This document shows positions 23,333 to 34,900 of a stretch of DNA of 64,000 nt, in pieces (position 1 is the first letter of the stretch; every line of letters starts with the position of its first letter). Below the pieces are notes generated by a model. The model worked only from the letters and a program-made list of their open reading frames with translations, did not search any database and was not told where the DNA came from. The stretch covers positions 79,759-143,758 of the forward strand of contig JAQFVV010000970.1 in the NCBI GenBank assembly GCA_028023455.1, written 5' to 3'. The DNA comes from Epiperipatus broadwayi. Its lineage: Eukaryota > Onychophora > Udeonychophora > Euonychophora > Peripatidae. The translations under genes and the position numbers were made by a program.

Positions 23333-24190
23333 GTGGAGAGGGAATGGGTCTGTAAAATTAATAGTAAGCAAGTTATTTATAATCATAATGGAGAAGAAAG
23401 AATCAAAAAAATTTATAAAAGAGTAGTTAGGAAAGAAAAAATTGTTAAAATTGGGTATTTGAATATGCAAGGTGGTAGGAGATCAGAAAAGTGGCAGGAA
23501 TTAAACAAAGCAATTGAAAATGAAGGGCTTGAGGTATTAGCAGTAGTGGAAACACATCTAAGAGAAGATGAAGAACCTGTTTTGGAAGATTTGGTATGGC
23601 AAGGTATAAATAGAAAAGAGAAAGAAAAAAAGGGTGGTGGTATAGGTATTATATCAAAAAAATATTTAAATACTGTTAAATGCCAAGAACATTTGTGGTT
23701 TGAAATAAGGTTGGGAAAACAAGAATGGATGGTGGCTATAGTTTATATAGCTACTGGAGATAGTCAAACTATAATGGAATGGAACAATAGCATATATGCA
23801 TGCCTAGTTAAGGATATACAGAGTTTTAAAGAAAAGGGGAAGAGAATAATGGTTATAGGAGATATGAATGGGCATATTGAAGAAATTGATGATGTAGACA
23901 ATAAGAATGGACAGCTTTTGAAGGAATTTTATCAGAGAGTAAATTTGAGCATTGGAAACTTATCAAATATTTATGAGGGACAATACACATGGTCTAGGAA
24001 TAATATATCCCACACAATAAATTATGTATTGATAGAGAAAGAGGCAATGGATAAAGTACGGAAAATTAAGGTGTTTGATAATGAAGAGAGAGTTTGTAAT
24101 AGTGATCATAATTTCTTTATAATTGAAATGGTTAGATGGAAAATAGAAATAAAAGTAGAAACAATAGTGAAAGATGTGGATGGAGAGTGA
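23333..24190 (+). CDS. LINE ORF2 part 1: endonuclease domain
   Basis: A 285-residue open frame covers a complete exonuclease/endonuclease/phosphatase domain. Blocks in order: YLNMQG (Asn44), VLAVVETHLRE (Glu73), GGGIGI, WMVAIVYIATGD, IMVIGDMNGHI (Asp177, Asn179) and NSDHNFFII (Asp258, His259). The usual SxxDY block reads SHTINYVL, with Asn230 where the family has an acidic residue, which should harm catalysis. The domain nicks DNA to prime reverse transcription. The frame runs on in +1 steps into the next segments, so the ORF is only lightly decayed. The first ATG is within the linker; the true ORF2 start could be further left. Confidence 0.85.
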   Translation: MEREWVCKINSKQVIYNHNGEERIKKIYKRVVRKEKIVKIGYLNMQGGRRSEKWQELNKAIENEGLEVLAVVETHLREDEEPVLEDLVWQGINRKEKEKKGGGIGIISKKYLNTVKCQEHLWFEIRLGKQEWMVAIVYIATGDSQTIMEWNNSIYACLVKDIQSFKEKGKRIMVIGDMNGHIEEIDDVDNKNGQLLKEFYQRVNLSIGNLSNIYEGQYTWSRNNISHTINYVLIEKEAMDKVRKIKVFDNEERVCNSDHNFFIIEMVRWKIEIKVETIVKDVDGE

Positions 24191-25078
24191 ATGATAAGAA
24201 TAAGTTAGAAGAGTATAGAATACAAGTTGAAGAAACCATGGAAGAGTTGGTTGGAAATCAGTATGAGGACTGGTGTGATGAAATAGAAAAAGTGGCAAAT
24301 AGGGTTTTAGGTGAGAATATTCAGAAGAATAAAAGTAATAGAAAAATGAGAGTTAGTAAAAGGGTAAAAGAGAGGGGGAAAGCATGCAGAGAATATAAGT
24401 GTGCTATTAAGAACAAAAAGTGAAAAAGATATTAATGCTAAATGGGAAAAGTACTTGGAAAAGAAGAAGTTAGCTAAAATAGATAATTATAGAGAGAGAA
24501 TGAAACTAAATAGTAAATTATTGGATGATATTAATAAAAGTGGAAGAGATGGAAGTAAAAAATTTTGGAATTACATTAAAAGGAGAAATTTAGGGGAGAG
24601 AGAGATAGTACTACTGGATGAGGAGGGAATAGAGTGTAGCTCTAGAGAAGAATTAGAGAGAATATTGAATAGTTATGTAATGGATATAGAAAAAATGTTA
24701 GATGTGAAGGTCAGAGGGATAGAAAATATGAAAGCATATAGTAATGGGAATATTAGCTTTACAGAAAAGGAACTGAATGAGGCAGGGAAGAAATTGAAAA
24801 GTGGTAAGGCAAGAGGGTTAGATGAATGGGCAGCAGAGATGGTAATGAATTTAGGGCATAGGGCAAAAGTAAAGTTACTATCATGTTTTAATAAGATGGC
24901 ACAGAAGATAGTTTTTCCGGGTAGCTGGAGTAATACAAGAGTAAGATTATTATTTAAAGGAAAAGGTAAGGATCATAGAAAGTTAAATAATTATAGACCA
25001 ATAGTGGTAACATCAGTTTTATATAGTTTTTTCATATATGGTGGCTGGAAGAGTTGCAAAGTGGATGGAAGAAAATAA
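24136..25078 (+). pseudogene. LINE ORF2 part 2: linker and start of reverse transcriptase
   Basis: Two overlapping frames (24136-24423 and 24401-25078) give a lysine-rich linker, FTEKELNEAGKKLKSGKARG with LDEWAAEMV (the K..KA.G.DG block before the RT), WSNTRVRLLFKGKGKDHRKL (WK...V.PI.KKG block) and NNYRPIVVTSVLYSFF (the NYRPI block). A frame change follows near 25040-25078. These are the N-terminal RT blocks of LINEs, in the expected order. Confidence 0.8.
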
Positions 25079-25725
25079 TGTAGTGGGGGAAATGCAAGGA
25101 GGCTTTAGGTCAGATAGGCGTATAGGAGATAGTTTATTTGTAGTTACACAACTTATAGATATGAGTAGAAATCCAGGTAAACAGTTATATATGAGTTTTA
25201 TAGATATAGAGAAGGCATATGATAGAGTGAATAGATTATGGATAAGTTTAGCAAATCTGGGAATGGATGAAGCTTTAGTGGGTGTCATTAAGAAATTATA
25301 TGAAAATAATTACATATCAATTAGGGGATATAGAATCAGTTAAAGTTAAAAATGTGGTGGGACTTAGGCAAGGATGCCCTATGGCACCTATTTTGTTTGT
25401 GTTGTATTTGAGTGAAATGGAGAAAGCAATAGAAAGTCTTGGAAGAGGGATAGAGATACCGTTAATAGGTGGCAAGAGAGCATATACATTGTCAGGTTGT
25501 TGTTTTTTTGCGGATGATGTCTTTTTGTGTGCTGAAAGAAGAGAAGATATGGAAGTTAAGCTGAGGACATGCGCAAGGGTGGATAAAGATATGGGGATTA
25601 AATTTAGTGAAGAAAAATCAAATATAATGATGGTGAATACTGGGGAAAGAGAAGACAAAGATTTCTTATTGGGGGATATAAAGTTAAGGGTGGTGAATAG
25701 ATTAGTTATTTGGGAATCATCTTGA
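25038..25725 (+). pseudogene. LINE ORF2 part 3: reverse transcriptase core
   Basis: Two frames overlap at 25282-25343. The first has MQGGFRSDRRIGDSLF and MSFIDIEKAYDRV, whose Asp in FIDIEKAYD is the first catalytic carboxylate. The second has GLRQGCPMAPILFVLYLSEM (the RQG...PLLF block) and CCFFADDVFL, the FADD box with two catalytic aspartates at residues 78-79. All catalytic residues are present; only frameshifts disable the enzyme. Pro-Met-Ala-Pro in the RQG block and the IEKAYD form are distinctive and could help place the clade. Confidence 0.85.
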
Positions 25726-25964
25726 GTAATAAGAAAAATTGCTTGGATGAATGGGAGAAAAAATTGATAAATGAAGCAAAGAAAAGAAAGGGATTGATAA
25801 ATAAATTAACAGTTTTCATATAATAAATATGATGTAGCTAGAATTGTATGGAAGGGAGTGGCAGTAGCAGGGTTAACATATGGCAATGATGTGTTAGTAA
25901 AGGGGTTTTAGATTGCTTAGAAAAAGTACAAAGGGAAGTAGGAAGGCATTCATTAGATGCTGAG

Positions 25965-26716
25965 GTGTGGACAGCAAAGGAGGCAATTCAAGGAGAAATG
26001 GGATGGTCAAGTTTTTATATGAGGGATGCAAAAAACAAATTGAAAATGTTTGGTAGATTGCAGTTTATGGATCATAAAAGAATAGCCAAGATAGTATTTA
26101 ATTGGGTTACAAGTAAAGGGCAGGCAACAAGATGGGTGAGAAAGGTAATTCGGTATGCAGATTTGGATAAAGAATTTGTCAGTATACTTGTACAAAAGGT
26201 GGGATGATTGTGTTAGGAGGATTGTTGAGTGTTATAGTGGTAAGGAGTGGGATAGAAGAATAGATGTATTAATAAAGAATAGAGTGATGGAGAACTAGTA
26301 TGGAGAGTAAAACGAGTTTAAATATATATAGAAGTAAACAGAACATTGGGTGTGAGTTAATTTATGATAATAGTAAGGAAAGTAGTTTATTGTTTAAGGC
26401 TCGAATGGGATCTTTAGCAACAAGGGAATATACACGTAAATGGAAAAATATGGTTGAATTAGTCTGCAAGTTGTGTAAGGAAGGCATAGAAAATATTAGG
26501 CATCTGTTACTTTCATGTAAATGCTTGGAAGCAGAAAGGGTACAAATAATGAAGTTATGGAATATTAAATATGAACAAAGTGATTATACAGAAAGTGAGT
26601 TATTGGTTTTTATGCTAGGTTTGGGAAAAGATAAGGGGGATTTAGATATGAAGGTTATGGAGTTGACAAAGATTATGTTGTGGAAATGGGATGGAGCAGA
26701 TTATGGGAAAACTTAG
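25965..26716 (+). pseudogene. LINE ORF2 part 4: C-terminal region with zinc knuckle
   Basis: Frames at 25965-26207 and 26300-26716 continue the protein. The second has LLFKARMGSLATREYTRKWK, then C-x2-C-x8-H-x4-C (Cys56, Cys59, His68, Cys73 in CKLCKEGIENIRHLLLSC). This C-terminal CCHC-like motif, following an R.G...TR..... block, is common in Jockey/CR1/L2-group LINEs. The ORF ends with TAG at 26714-26716, followed by about 100 bases of 3' UTR. Confidence 0.75.
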
Positions 26717-26831
26717 GGTGGACAATGGAAAAGGAAGGTAAAGTGGCTAACAGGTTTCTCTGAGCATAGCTGCTGAGAGATTCCTGACTCCGTTTAAGGA
26801 GAAGTCACAGTGTATCACATCACATTTGAAA

Positions 26832-27391
26832 AAAAAACTTTTTTTAATTTTTGTTTTATTTAGAAGATTGGTAAGTTTAAAGATTATAATGTTTATAGGT
26901 TTTAAATAATCAGAAATAATAAATATAAAATATTTTTTAAAAGAAGAATAAGGAAATAATAAATATTATACGATTTAAAATTAAAAGAATTTTAGTTACT
27001 AATCATAAAATTTAAGTTTATGAAGAATAGAGATAATTAATAGATTGTTAATAATAAAATAAATAATATATTTAGATTAATAGTTGTCTTTGAATGTATA
27101 TATGTATAAAGTTAGGAATACACATGTATAATTTATATTTGTTTTTTATTTATGTTGTACATTTTATTTATATTAATTGTTTTATTTGGGTTTGATTATA
27201 TATTTCATGTTGTTTTTAGTTTTTTACTGCAAAAAAATTTTTTATGGTGTTATTATGTAATTATGTTTTTAATTTTGTTTTGTTTATTATATCAGAGCTC
27301 TGAAGAAGACTGCAGGTAAGTCGAAACGTAGGTGTATATATATGTACAAATAAAGAGTTTGCTAAAAAGTGTTTGAAGCAGGTTGGATAAA
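26832..27391 (+). repeat. PLE-A outer end, right arm
   Basis: About 560 bases that match 20003-20564 in complement, including AGAAGATTGGTAAGTTT near the inner side and the AGTTTGCTAAAAAGTGTTTG, AAGCAGGTTGGAT outer end. The sequence is noncoding and AT-rich and contains the hammerhead-like motif at 27291-27350. Confidence 0.85.
27291..27350 (+). ncRNA. Hammerhead-ribozyme-like motif, right Penelope arm
   Basis: CTGAAGA (27300-27306) fits CUGANGA. Stem II can form from GACT (27308-27311) and AGTC (27319-27322) around GCAGGTA. GAAA follows at 27323-27326. Stem III can form from ACGTA (27326-27330) and TATGT (27341-27345), including one G-U pair, placing A27346 at the cleavage position. Stem I is not evident. 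Minimal hammerheads with weak stems are established in Penelope terminal repeats; activity here is inference. Confidence 0.55.
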
Positions 27392-27407
27392 TTGTATTTA
27401 TGGGATA

Positions 27408-27995
27408 TTAAGGCAAAAATAAGAAAAAGTGTGATTTTGGTATATATTTTCTGTTAGCCAAAATATAATTCAATTTTACTGTACTCTCATTTGGATGCTT
27501 CCATATCCATTTCTGTTTAGCATTTTTCTTAAAGAATTCATAACAAAGTTTTTTTTTCTGCCAACATCCTCTTTCATTTCTATCACCATAATCAAATTTA
27601 CCCACAGGAACTTTGATCTTTCAATCATTTACCAATTCTACTATTAAAGACTACCATGACAATTTTAAAGTACTTGTTCTGATCAAAAGCCTTTTGTACA
27701 TCCAAATAAAAATCCTCTACTTTTTCATCACAATGAGAACTTAGATTTGAATCATTCATATTTGGTATTTTCCATTAAGTTGACATCCTGTCTGATAGAC
27801 ATACCACCAATCTTCACAATATTATTCACACACTTTATTTATAATGAATCCAACTCCACTTGTGCTTCCAATATTTGTGCCTTTATAGAAATATATACTT
27901 CTAAAATTTTCTCTTCATATTTTTTTCTAACTTCGCAGACTCCAACAATATCCTATTTGATATTGGCCAATTCTTCAAATTCATATAACTTCCAA
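27408..27995 (-). pseudogene. RTE endonuclease, 5' part of the split RTE
   Basis: Read on the - strand from 27995, the pieces are ELEELANIKYDIVGVCEVRK-like sequence (the WDIVGL.EVR block with the metal-binding Glu), then a shifted SSHCDEKVEDFYLDVQKAFD (the PTS..DEE...FY block), FKIVMVVFNSRIGK (the GDFNA.IG block, with GDFNA decayed to VVFNS), and KFDYGDRNERGCWQKKKLCY with WIWKHPNES and LNYILANRKY (the W.SP.....IDYIL block, Asp replaced by Asn). The order is that of an RTE endonuclease. Confidence 0.75.
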
Positions 27996-28454
27996 TGAAA
28001 GTGATTTACAGTTGTAAATATATAAATAAAAGGTCATTGGCAAATAGCAGCCTGTATCCACAATCAGGGCATTTTTAGTACTTTCCACCACTGACTGCCA
28101 ACCATTGTCTTGGCCGGTTATTTTATGGTCTCTTAAGAATAAGCCATAATTTAATTTTGTCTAGCATGAATATTTTTTAAAAAAAGTTCATTCACACACA
28201 TTCATTCTGCCTTTAAGAAAATTCAACATATTTGAGTTAAGAATGATCAGGCAACTGAGAAGAGCATAGTGTTTCCTGATCTTAAACTCAGAATTTTTAA
28301 ACTAATAAATTATGCTCGTTGATACATTTTGGTGAGCATCCCATCACTATTTGTTTACTATCAACAAGAAGGATATGCGTTAGACATTTGGAATTTGCCC
28401 TTCTTGGTTCTTTTAAACCTCGAAGAGAAAGCAAAAGATCTTTCAGTTTACTTT
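27996..28454. other. No gene recognised
   Basis: Mixed-composition spacer between the RTE 5' end and the next LINE fragment. It may contain RTE 5' untranslated sequence; nothing further can be supported. Confidence 0.5.
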
Positions 28455-28925
28455 CAAAAAATATATTTTATTCATTTATAGAGCAAGGTACATAATTGTG
28501 TATACAGGCAATAGTTAGAGCTGCTGTTAACAAGCATTGTCTGCAATGGATTTACAGGGATACAGTTCAAATAGGATGGTTAGGAGGTAGGTCATACCAT
28601 CCCTGTCATCACAGCAATAAGGGGAGAATCCGTCCTGACAAGGCCAGAGGCATCATCCATAGAATGAAACGTAATGTCTTGAAACTTATATTTTTAGTTG
28701 ATCCCAGGTCTGAATCACCAACTGTTCTGGGCAAGTCCTCTTGTCAATCTCCCTAGCCTTCCATATGAAATTTATAAGGAGGTCCTCGGGACTATGGTCG
28801 ATCCCACTTTCAAACAATAGTTTGCAACGTATAGTCCAAATCCCGAAATTGACAAATGAAGCCAGCCGAATTCTGGCAAAAAGCCCCTTTTCAAAGACAA
28901 GAGGAATCATTACATAAGCTAGGTC
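28455..28925 (-). pseudogene. Probable LINE 3' end fragment
   Basis: On the - strand the 74-residue frame at 28686-28910 contains SFVNFGIWTIRCKLLFESG and EDLLINFIWKAREIDKR. A block of the form ...IW..R...LFE..., then a hydrophobic helix with KA..ID.R, is common at the C-terminus of LINE ORF2 proteins of the R1/L1-like groups, after the zinc-binding region. The sequence ends on the - strand with TCTATAAATGAATAAAATAT and T-rich flank, as a LINE or mRNA 3' end would. Base composition is less AT-rich than the flanks. It could also be a host exon, but a frame change and stops upstream argue against that. Confidence 0.45.
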
Positions 28926-31900
28926 AGGTACAGTTTAAATCAAATTTCTTCAATTTATACCATCCTACTTTTAAACTTTTATACAAAAACTAATCACCTT
29001 TCATTTCTTTCTTTTTTGTTAATGGGGGGGTAGAATACTATGATAAGTCAGAAGGAAAAAAAATTGATAATATGATTTTTTTTCTGACTTAACACATTAT
29101 TCTAGAACTCCATCATTATTATACAAATATTTTTATGGTTCATTTTCAAATTTTTTCATATGTGAGTTTTATTACTTTTCCTTCTTTGCCTGTCTACTGC
29201 AACTCTAAAGAAATATGCTTAATTATCTCTAAGATTTATTTTTATTATCTGTTTTTGTTTGTTTGATTTTTTTACCAGATAAAATTATTTTTTATATTCT
29301 AAAATAAAACTCTAAAAATACCTCTGCTTGTAAGAGAACTAATATTTATTTTTTTGTAAAATGACAAAGAAAAAAAGGATGGAACTAATAGTGCTTTTTA
29401 AGCTTATGATACCAGTATTGAATTAACATTCATTTTTAGAAAACAATTAACTGGTCCTACAGAATCCTCTCAAATATCTTATTTTATTCTTTATTTAAGA
29501 TCAAAAATAAAAAGAAACAAATACTAAGAAATTAGTAAATTAAATAAATGTTTAAGTTTTTCTACGTCAATCATTCTTCAAACTTATGAGAAATTATACT
29601 TTATAAATCAACACTAAGGATGTTTAATTCTCCATTTGTCACTAAAATTTATATCAAATTCTATATATGTATGAATGATCTTTTAATTCTCATTGGTGCA
29701 AATATTTGTGTCGGTATTTATATCCTAACCAAATTTTTTAAGAGATACTTTACAGTTAATTATATTTATTAAATTAGCATTCTTACAACTTTTGCTTTAA
29801 AGCTCCTATAGTAGCAATTCTAGTTTAACATTTGTTAACAACTGAGCCAAGAAGATTTGTTGCAAATCATTTCATGCATTTATTTTCCAAGTGAGAAATC
29901 TAAACATACAATGCTAAAAATATTTTCATGCATAAATTTATAAAAAGATAAAATTACGAGCAGAGAAGTCTTCTAGCATTTCTCCACAAATGGATAGAGG
30001 AGGAGAAAATGTCAGTGAGGATTTTTAGTTTTTCTTTTAACTATCTAGGAAGGAACATATGCTATTTACCAACCAATAATTGAATTTTTAGTTAATTGTA
30101 GACAGTTGCCTGAAAAAAACCACCTAAAAACTTATTTACAAATTCTGAACTATATGAAAAAATTTCCAAGTTCCATTTAAATTAATATTCCAAGTATATA
30201 TGGCAAAGATATTTATTAACTACTGCATCATGAGATCATTTTGTGTGTATATGTATTTATTGCATTCATGTTTTTGTAATAACTAGCCCAGATTATTTTT
30301 GGTGTGACATCTATGAATTACCAGCTACTTATTTGTGACTGATGGTTAGTTAAGTTGGCTATGGGTCAGGTACTTGAAAAAAAATCCCAGCTGCTTTGGG
30401 TAATCTCCATCACCTCTGGGCATAACAGATAAATGTATTATTCACTGCAATATGGGGCCATTTATATATACATTTATATTCATGTATAAAAGCTAGCTTA
30501 TTCTTTAAAAATACTGATATGCTTAATATCTTACTGACTTAAAATGAGAATCATATTACTTTATAAAACCTAGAAGACATTCAAAAACTATTTGAAAGAA
30601 TCTACTGCCATCATATGTTCATAGACTTACATAATGCTTATATATATAAATCAAATTGATTTTTAGCATAGACATTTTACCAAAAAATAATTTATTGCCT
30701 TAAAATTAGAAAAAATAAATAAAAAAATTTAGGAACCAATATTTTCCAAATACTATGAAAAGTTGATTAAATTGTAATATAAAAGGTGTGCTTACAATCC
30801 ATATTTATATGATCTAGATACTAACATGATATAAGCATGTATGCAAGTACTGTCTATGACTTGCTAATCCATCTTTTATAAGAGATTAATTTTCATACAG
30901 AAAAACTATTTGGGTTTATCTAAAATAATAATACAATTCATTATATATCTATGTTTAACTTAAGTATATAATTTTCTGATGAAATCATAAATAGTAGTTC
31001 AATATGACACATCACTAGTATATAGTAGTTTTATTTTTCATGTTATCAGATTGTGAAAATACCCCTCACTAAATGCATTGTAGATTATATATTTTATTGA
31101 GATGGATTTTAAATGCTTTGTTCACCAAAGATTGTTGATAAATTTATCTCAGGATGGCAGCACTTTAATTGATGAGTCAAACTTATTGCCTTCACCACTT
31201 TGATATAAACCACTTAATGGAAATATATTAATTTTTATTAGTCATTCATTAGATGAATAAGATTTCTGTAATGTAATTTTCATTCACTATTCTCATGCAA
31301 AATAGGGACTGATTTCTATCCATTTAATTTACTATATATACTGAACAGTGATAAAGATATATGTAAGAGATGGTCATCTGGTTCAACTGATAAGTGATGC
31401 TTCAGCACAAAATGTACATCTTGGAGAGCATTTTTTTGCATTGATCTATGTTTATGATTATATCCCTCCACAAGGTGAAATTTTTTTATAGAAACTAGTT
31501 CCTAGTGTGTGTAGTGTAGTGAAATTTATGCTACAGAAATATTCATTATTGAATGATCTCTAGTCTAATGAGTGACAATAAGATTATTAATTTCTATGAT
31601 CTAAATCACTGCTTTCACTGAGATTTAATCAAAAACAAGAAATTACAATAAATTATTTAAGTCTAATTTCACTGTTATATTTACTTATGCCACATTTAAG
31701 ATTAATAAATCCATGGTGTGATGCAATTAATCTTTATTAATAGCATTGGATTTAATCATTGTTATATAAGTGGATGAATGTGTAAGTGAATAAAAATTGA
31801 AATTTTAATCATATCTCCTTTATCACAAGTTTATGAATAACTTAGTCACAACATTAATTTATATGGCTAATCAAATAAATCATTTATTATACTGGACAGC

Positions 31901-34900
31901 TTACATCTAATATCCTTCAACAAGGCACTACTAGACCTCTAGCCTAGAATATTTATAATTTGTTGACATGAATATGCATTACAAATGCCTACTAAAGCTA
32001 TTCCATATACAGATCAATTATTGTCACTACATCATGGAGAGCAGAGATCCTTGCTAAATAAATGGTTGGTAGAGCAGCCAAAAGTAAACACACTGGACAA
32101 ATCTAACAAAAAAATGTTTATTAGTAGTAAAACAAAAAATAGCTTACATTAACTTCAGTTAGCTCAATCATATATAAAATTTAGTATAACTTTTTTAAAA
32201 GAAGTAGTTAAGATCTTTGACAGTTGATTATTATTCCTTTATTATTCCTGTCAAATTAACTTAATTCATCAAAAATAATGGAGTGTTATTACAACAGAAA
32301 TTTACATATACTTGACAATTTCAGGAATCTTTGCAATAACATTAAATGACACATTTTCTTATTAAAAAAGCTCCCACATGCTGATTTTATTAACAAAATT
32401 CATGTGAGACAAAACCCAGACTATGAGAGGAACAATTAGGTTCATAATTAATCTTAAATAAAAGCATAAAATATATGTAAAGACATGGAAAGCTCTATTA
32501 CTTGACCCAAAGCAAAATAAACCTGGGTTAATAAAATGAGCATAGGCAGAAACTTTGCTGAACCTGATGCTAAATCAAAATCTACCTATATCTTGGGGTA
32601 AGCATAAAAATAAATAGAAGGCCAAGTATATAAATAAACCCTGTGGTATCTATAAAGAGACCATTTATATGCACACATAAGCAGAACAATCTCTTTCAGG
32701 CATGTATGTTATATGCACAAGGAAAAAAATGCTATTAGTTTAAATGGCTTAATGTCTATATAAAATTTATTATATACACATCATTTGAGCACATAAAATA
32801 AATAAATATGTTTTATGGTATTAATTAAAACTTTAAAAAATTAGATTTTCCTCTTTATCTTAGGAATTTTTTTTTTTTTTTTTACAAAGTGCTAAAGAGA
32901 ATCTAGATGGTTTAAGACAATGAGAAAATTGGAAAGATAAAAGAATCAGATTCTTTTAAATAAATTTAAGAGAAAAAATTCTCGAAATGTGTTCTATTAA
33001 ACTTCATTCTCAATTGTCAAAGAAATTAAGACATTAAAGGGTTGTAACTAAAATACTTAAAATCTATGATATATATATAAAAGAATAAGATCAATAAGAA
33101 AAATATATCAACATTAAAAAAAAAATTACATCCTTGTCTCACTTATAGCTATATCTATAGAACAGTTCATGTAAAGATTTTATCATCAGTTTATAATGAT
33201 GTGGCAATTGGATATTACTTTCTATATAGATTATATATAAATGTAATATTGGTTATTAATACAATTTAGTCATTTGTTTCACAGTTGATAAGTGCTTTTC
33301 TATGATGAGCTCTAGGATGTCAGCAGATGGCTGATTTTGGAGGTTAGTTGGCAAGTGAATTTAGCATATGCTGGCTATAGGTTCATGCTGGAGAGTGGAG
33401 TTTGTCTTGATGCCTTAGCCACATGCCTTCAGATCTGGCAATGAGTGAGTTCTGAGTTAATTTTCTATACAGGCACATAATAGTAGGCTCAAAATAATGT
33501 AATAATGAAGTAAGCAGAATCAAAACTAGAGAATCTAATGAAGTCAACAGAGTAAATAATTTTTGTATGGTCTTATGTAGAACTACCATTCATCATCGGA
33601 CACACTCAGGAATTTACGGAATCTCAATCAGCAAACCAATGATTAAAATATTTTTACCAGATAAACCAAATATTTTTAACTACAAAATTACAAATTATAA
33701 TTAATTACATTAATTTTCCAGATACTCTATGATTGACAACTATATTTTGTTAAGATTTTAATTAGAACAATCTGATTAAATTTGGAAAAAAAAACTTATA
33801 GATTAAGTATTGTTTCTGGACTATATAACAAAAATATTTTACAAAAAAGATAATAAAATCGGTTACAAAGTTGACTTTTTAAAAAAATTGTTTGTTACAT
33901 TAAAAAACATTGTTACAGTTAAATAAACTGAGCTCATTAAAACATTTTCTATCATTAGTGTACATGTAGATATGTAATACATTTACCAAAAACTAGTTTG
34001 CTTAGCCAATTGACATAAATATTGAGATAGGCAAAGTATCTCATTATTTTCAAATAATATTTTTATGAAAAATACAAAGGGCAATAAATATTTAGATTTG
34101 AGCCAGCGGCTTGTAGCATATTGATTACATCTAACAAATTGGTGCAGTGAAAACTATAAACCAATTTTTTTTTTACTGAAATTGCATTGTCAAAACCATT
34201 TTTTTATACATTATATCTAAATGATTGTATGACTAATCAACTAATACTGATTTTTATAGAAACACATCAACATTATTAGTAATCATTCCTTCAAACATCA
34301 TTCATATTTTTGGCTACTATAAAGAAATTATCAAACATTAAAATTTTGCTAGCTTCTTAGTTTTTCATCTATTCACCATAAGAAACTCATAAATTATTTT
34401 TACAGATTGTAAATATATTTGTTTCGAATATCAATAAATATAAATAACTTTACTGGGAAGCAAATAAAATTTTTTAAAGTATATACTACACTTATATATA
34501 CCAGTAAATTATTTTACGAAAAACAATTTAGGCTTAATTTTTTATTCTTGATACCTGCAATTGGATATACTCTTGAATAATTACTATAAAAATTACTACA
34601 TATTTGTCATTATTAACAATTTACTAATAATCTATTTATATAAATTCTCAGTAAATGGAACAAATATATTGTATGGCCACAATGTTTACATCATTTGGTA
34701 TCAAGCAAAGATGTTAAGTTACGAAAAAGACTGGAGTTGGAATCCTAAATTAAGAGTGATGAAAATAAAATATGAAATGCAAAAAATATAATGTATACAT
34801 AATGTTAAATTCAATTTCATGCATACTTACTATTACAATTAGTAGCAGCCTTTTTTTTTTATGTGTATGATCTTTTGATATTTGCAATATGAATTAGAAA

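Larger units (their letters stand above)
23304..26831 (+). mobile_element. CR1/L2-like LINE (ORF2) inserted in the right Penelope arm
   Basis: A non-LTR element of about 3.5 kb with an endonuclease, reverse transcriptase and a terminal zinc knuckle, followed by a short 3' UTR ending ATCACATCACATTTG before an A run. The 5' end starts within the short linker before ORF2, so ORF1 is missing (5' truncation). The junctions are defined by comparison with the uninterrupted left Penelope arm. It belongs to the same family as the relic at 2100-3986. Confidence 0.85.
20003..27391. mobile_element. Head-to-head pair of Penelope-like elements (PLE-A), with later insertions
   Basis: The left arm (20003-22078, - strand) and right arm (22081-23303 and 26832-27391, + strand) are inverted copies of one 5'-truncated element. 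The outermost bases are inverted: ATCCAACTTGCTTCAAACAC on the left and its complement at the right end. Each arm carries a GIY-YIG endonuclease remnant and, at the outer end, a hammerhead-like motif. The arms meet at GTTGGAAAACCAAC (22065-22078). The left arm has gained a piece of a second Penelope family (20829-21180) and the right arm a 3.5 kb LINE (23304-26831). Tail-to-tail or head-to-head partial copies and terminal hammerhead motifs are known features of Penelope elements. Confidence 0.8.
18099..27995 (-). mobile_element. RTE-clade LINE on the - strand, split by a Penelope pair
   Basis: The 3' part lies at 18099-20002 and the 5' part at about 27392-27995. In the undisturbed relative at 50.8-53.0 kb, the sequence around AAATATGTATTTTCTGTTTG is continuous; here the same point is interrupted between ATATATTTTTTCTTTT (left) and TATATATTTTCTGTTAGCC (right), which suggests a target duplication of roughly 10-14 bases. 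The 3' end has the ATGATGATG tail in complement (CATCATCATT at 18101). The insertion therefore postdates the RTE. Confidence 0.8.

Noticed and set aside
23963-24298. 111-codon ORF on the - strand
   Set aside because: It is the shadow of the LINE endonuclease frame on the + strand, which has all catalytic blocks.
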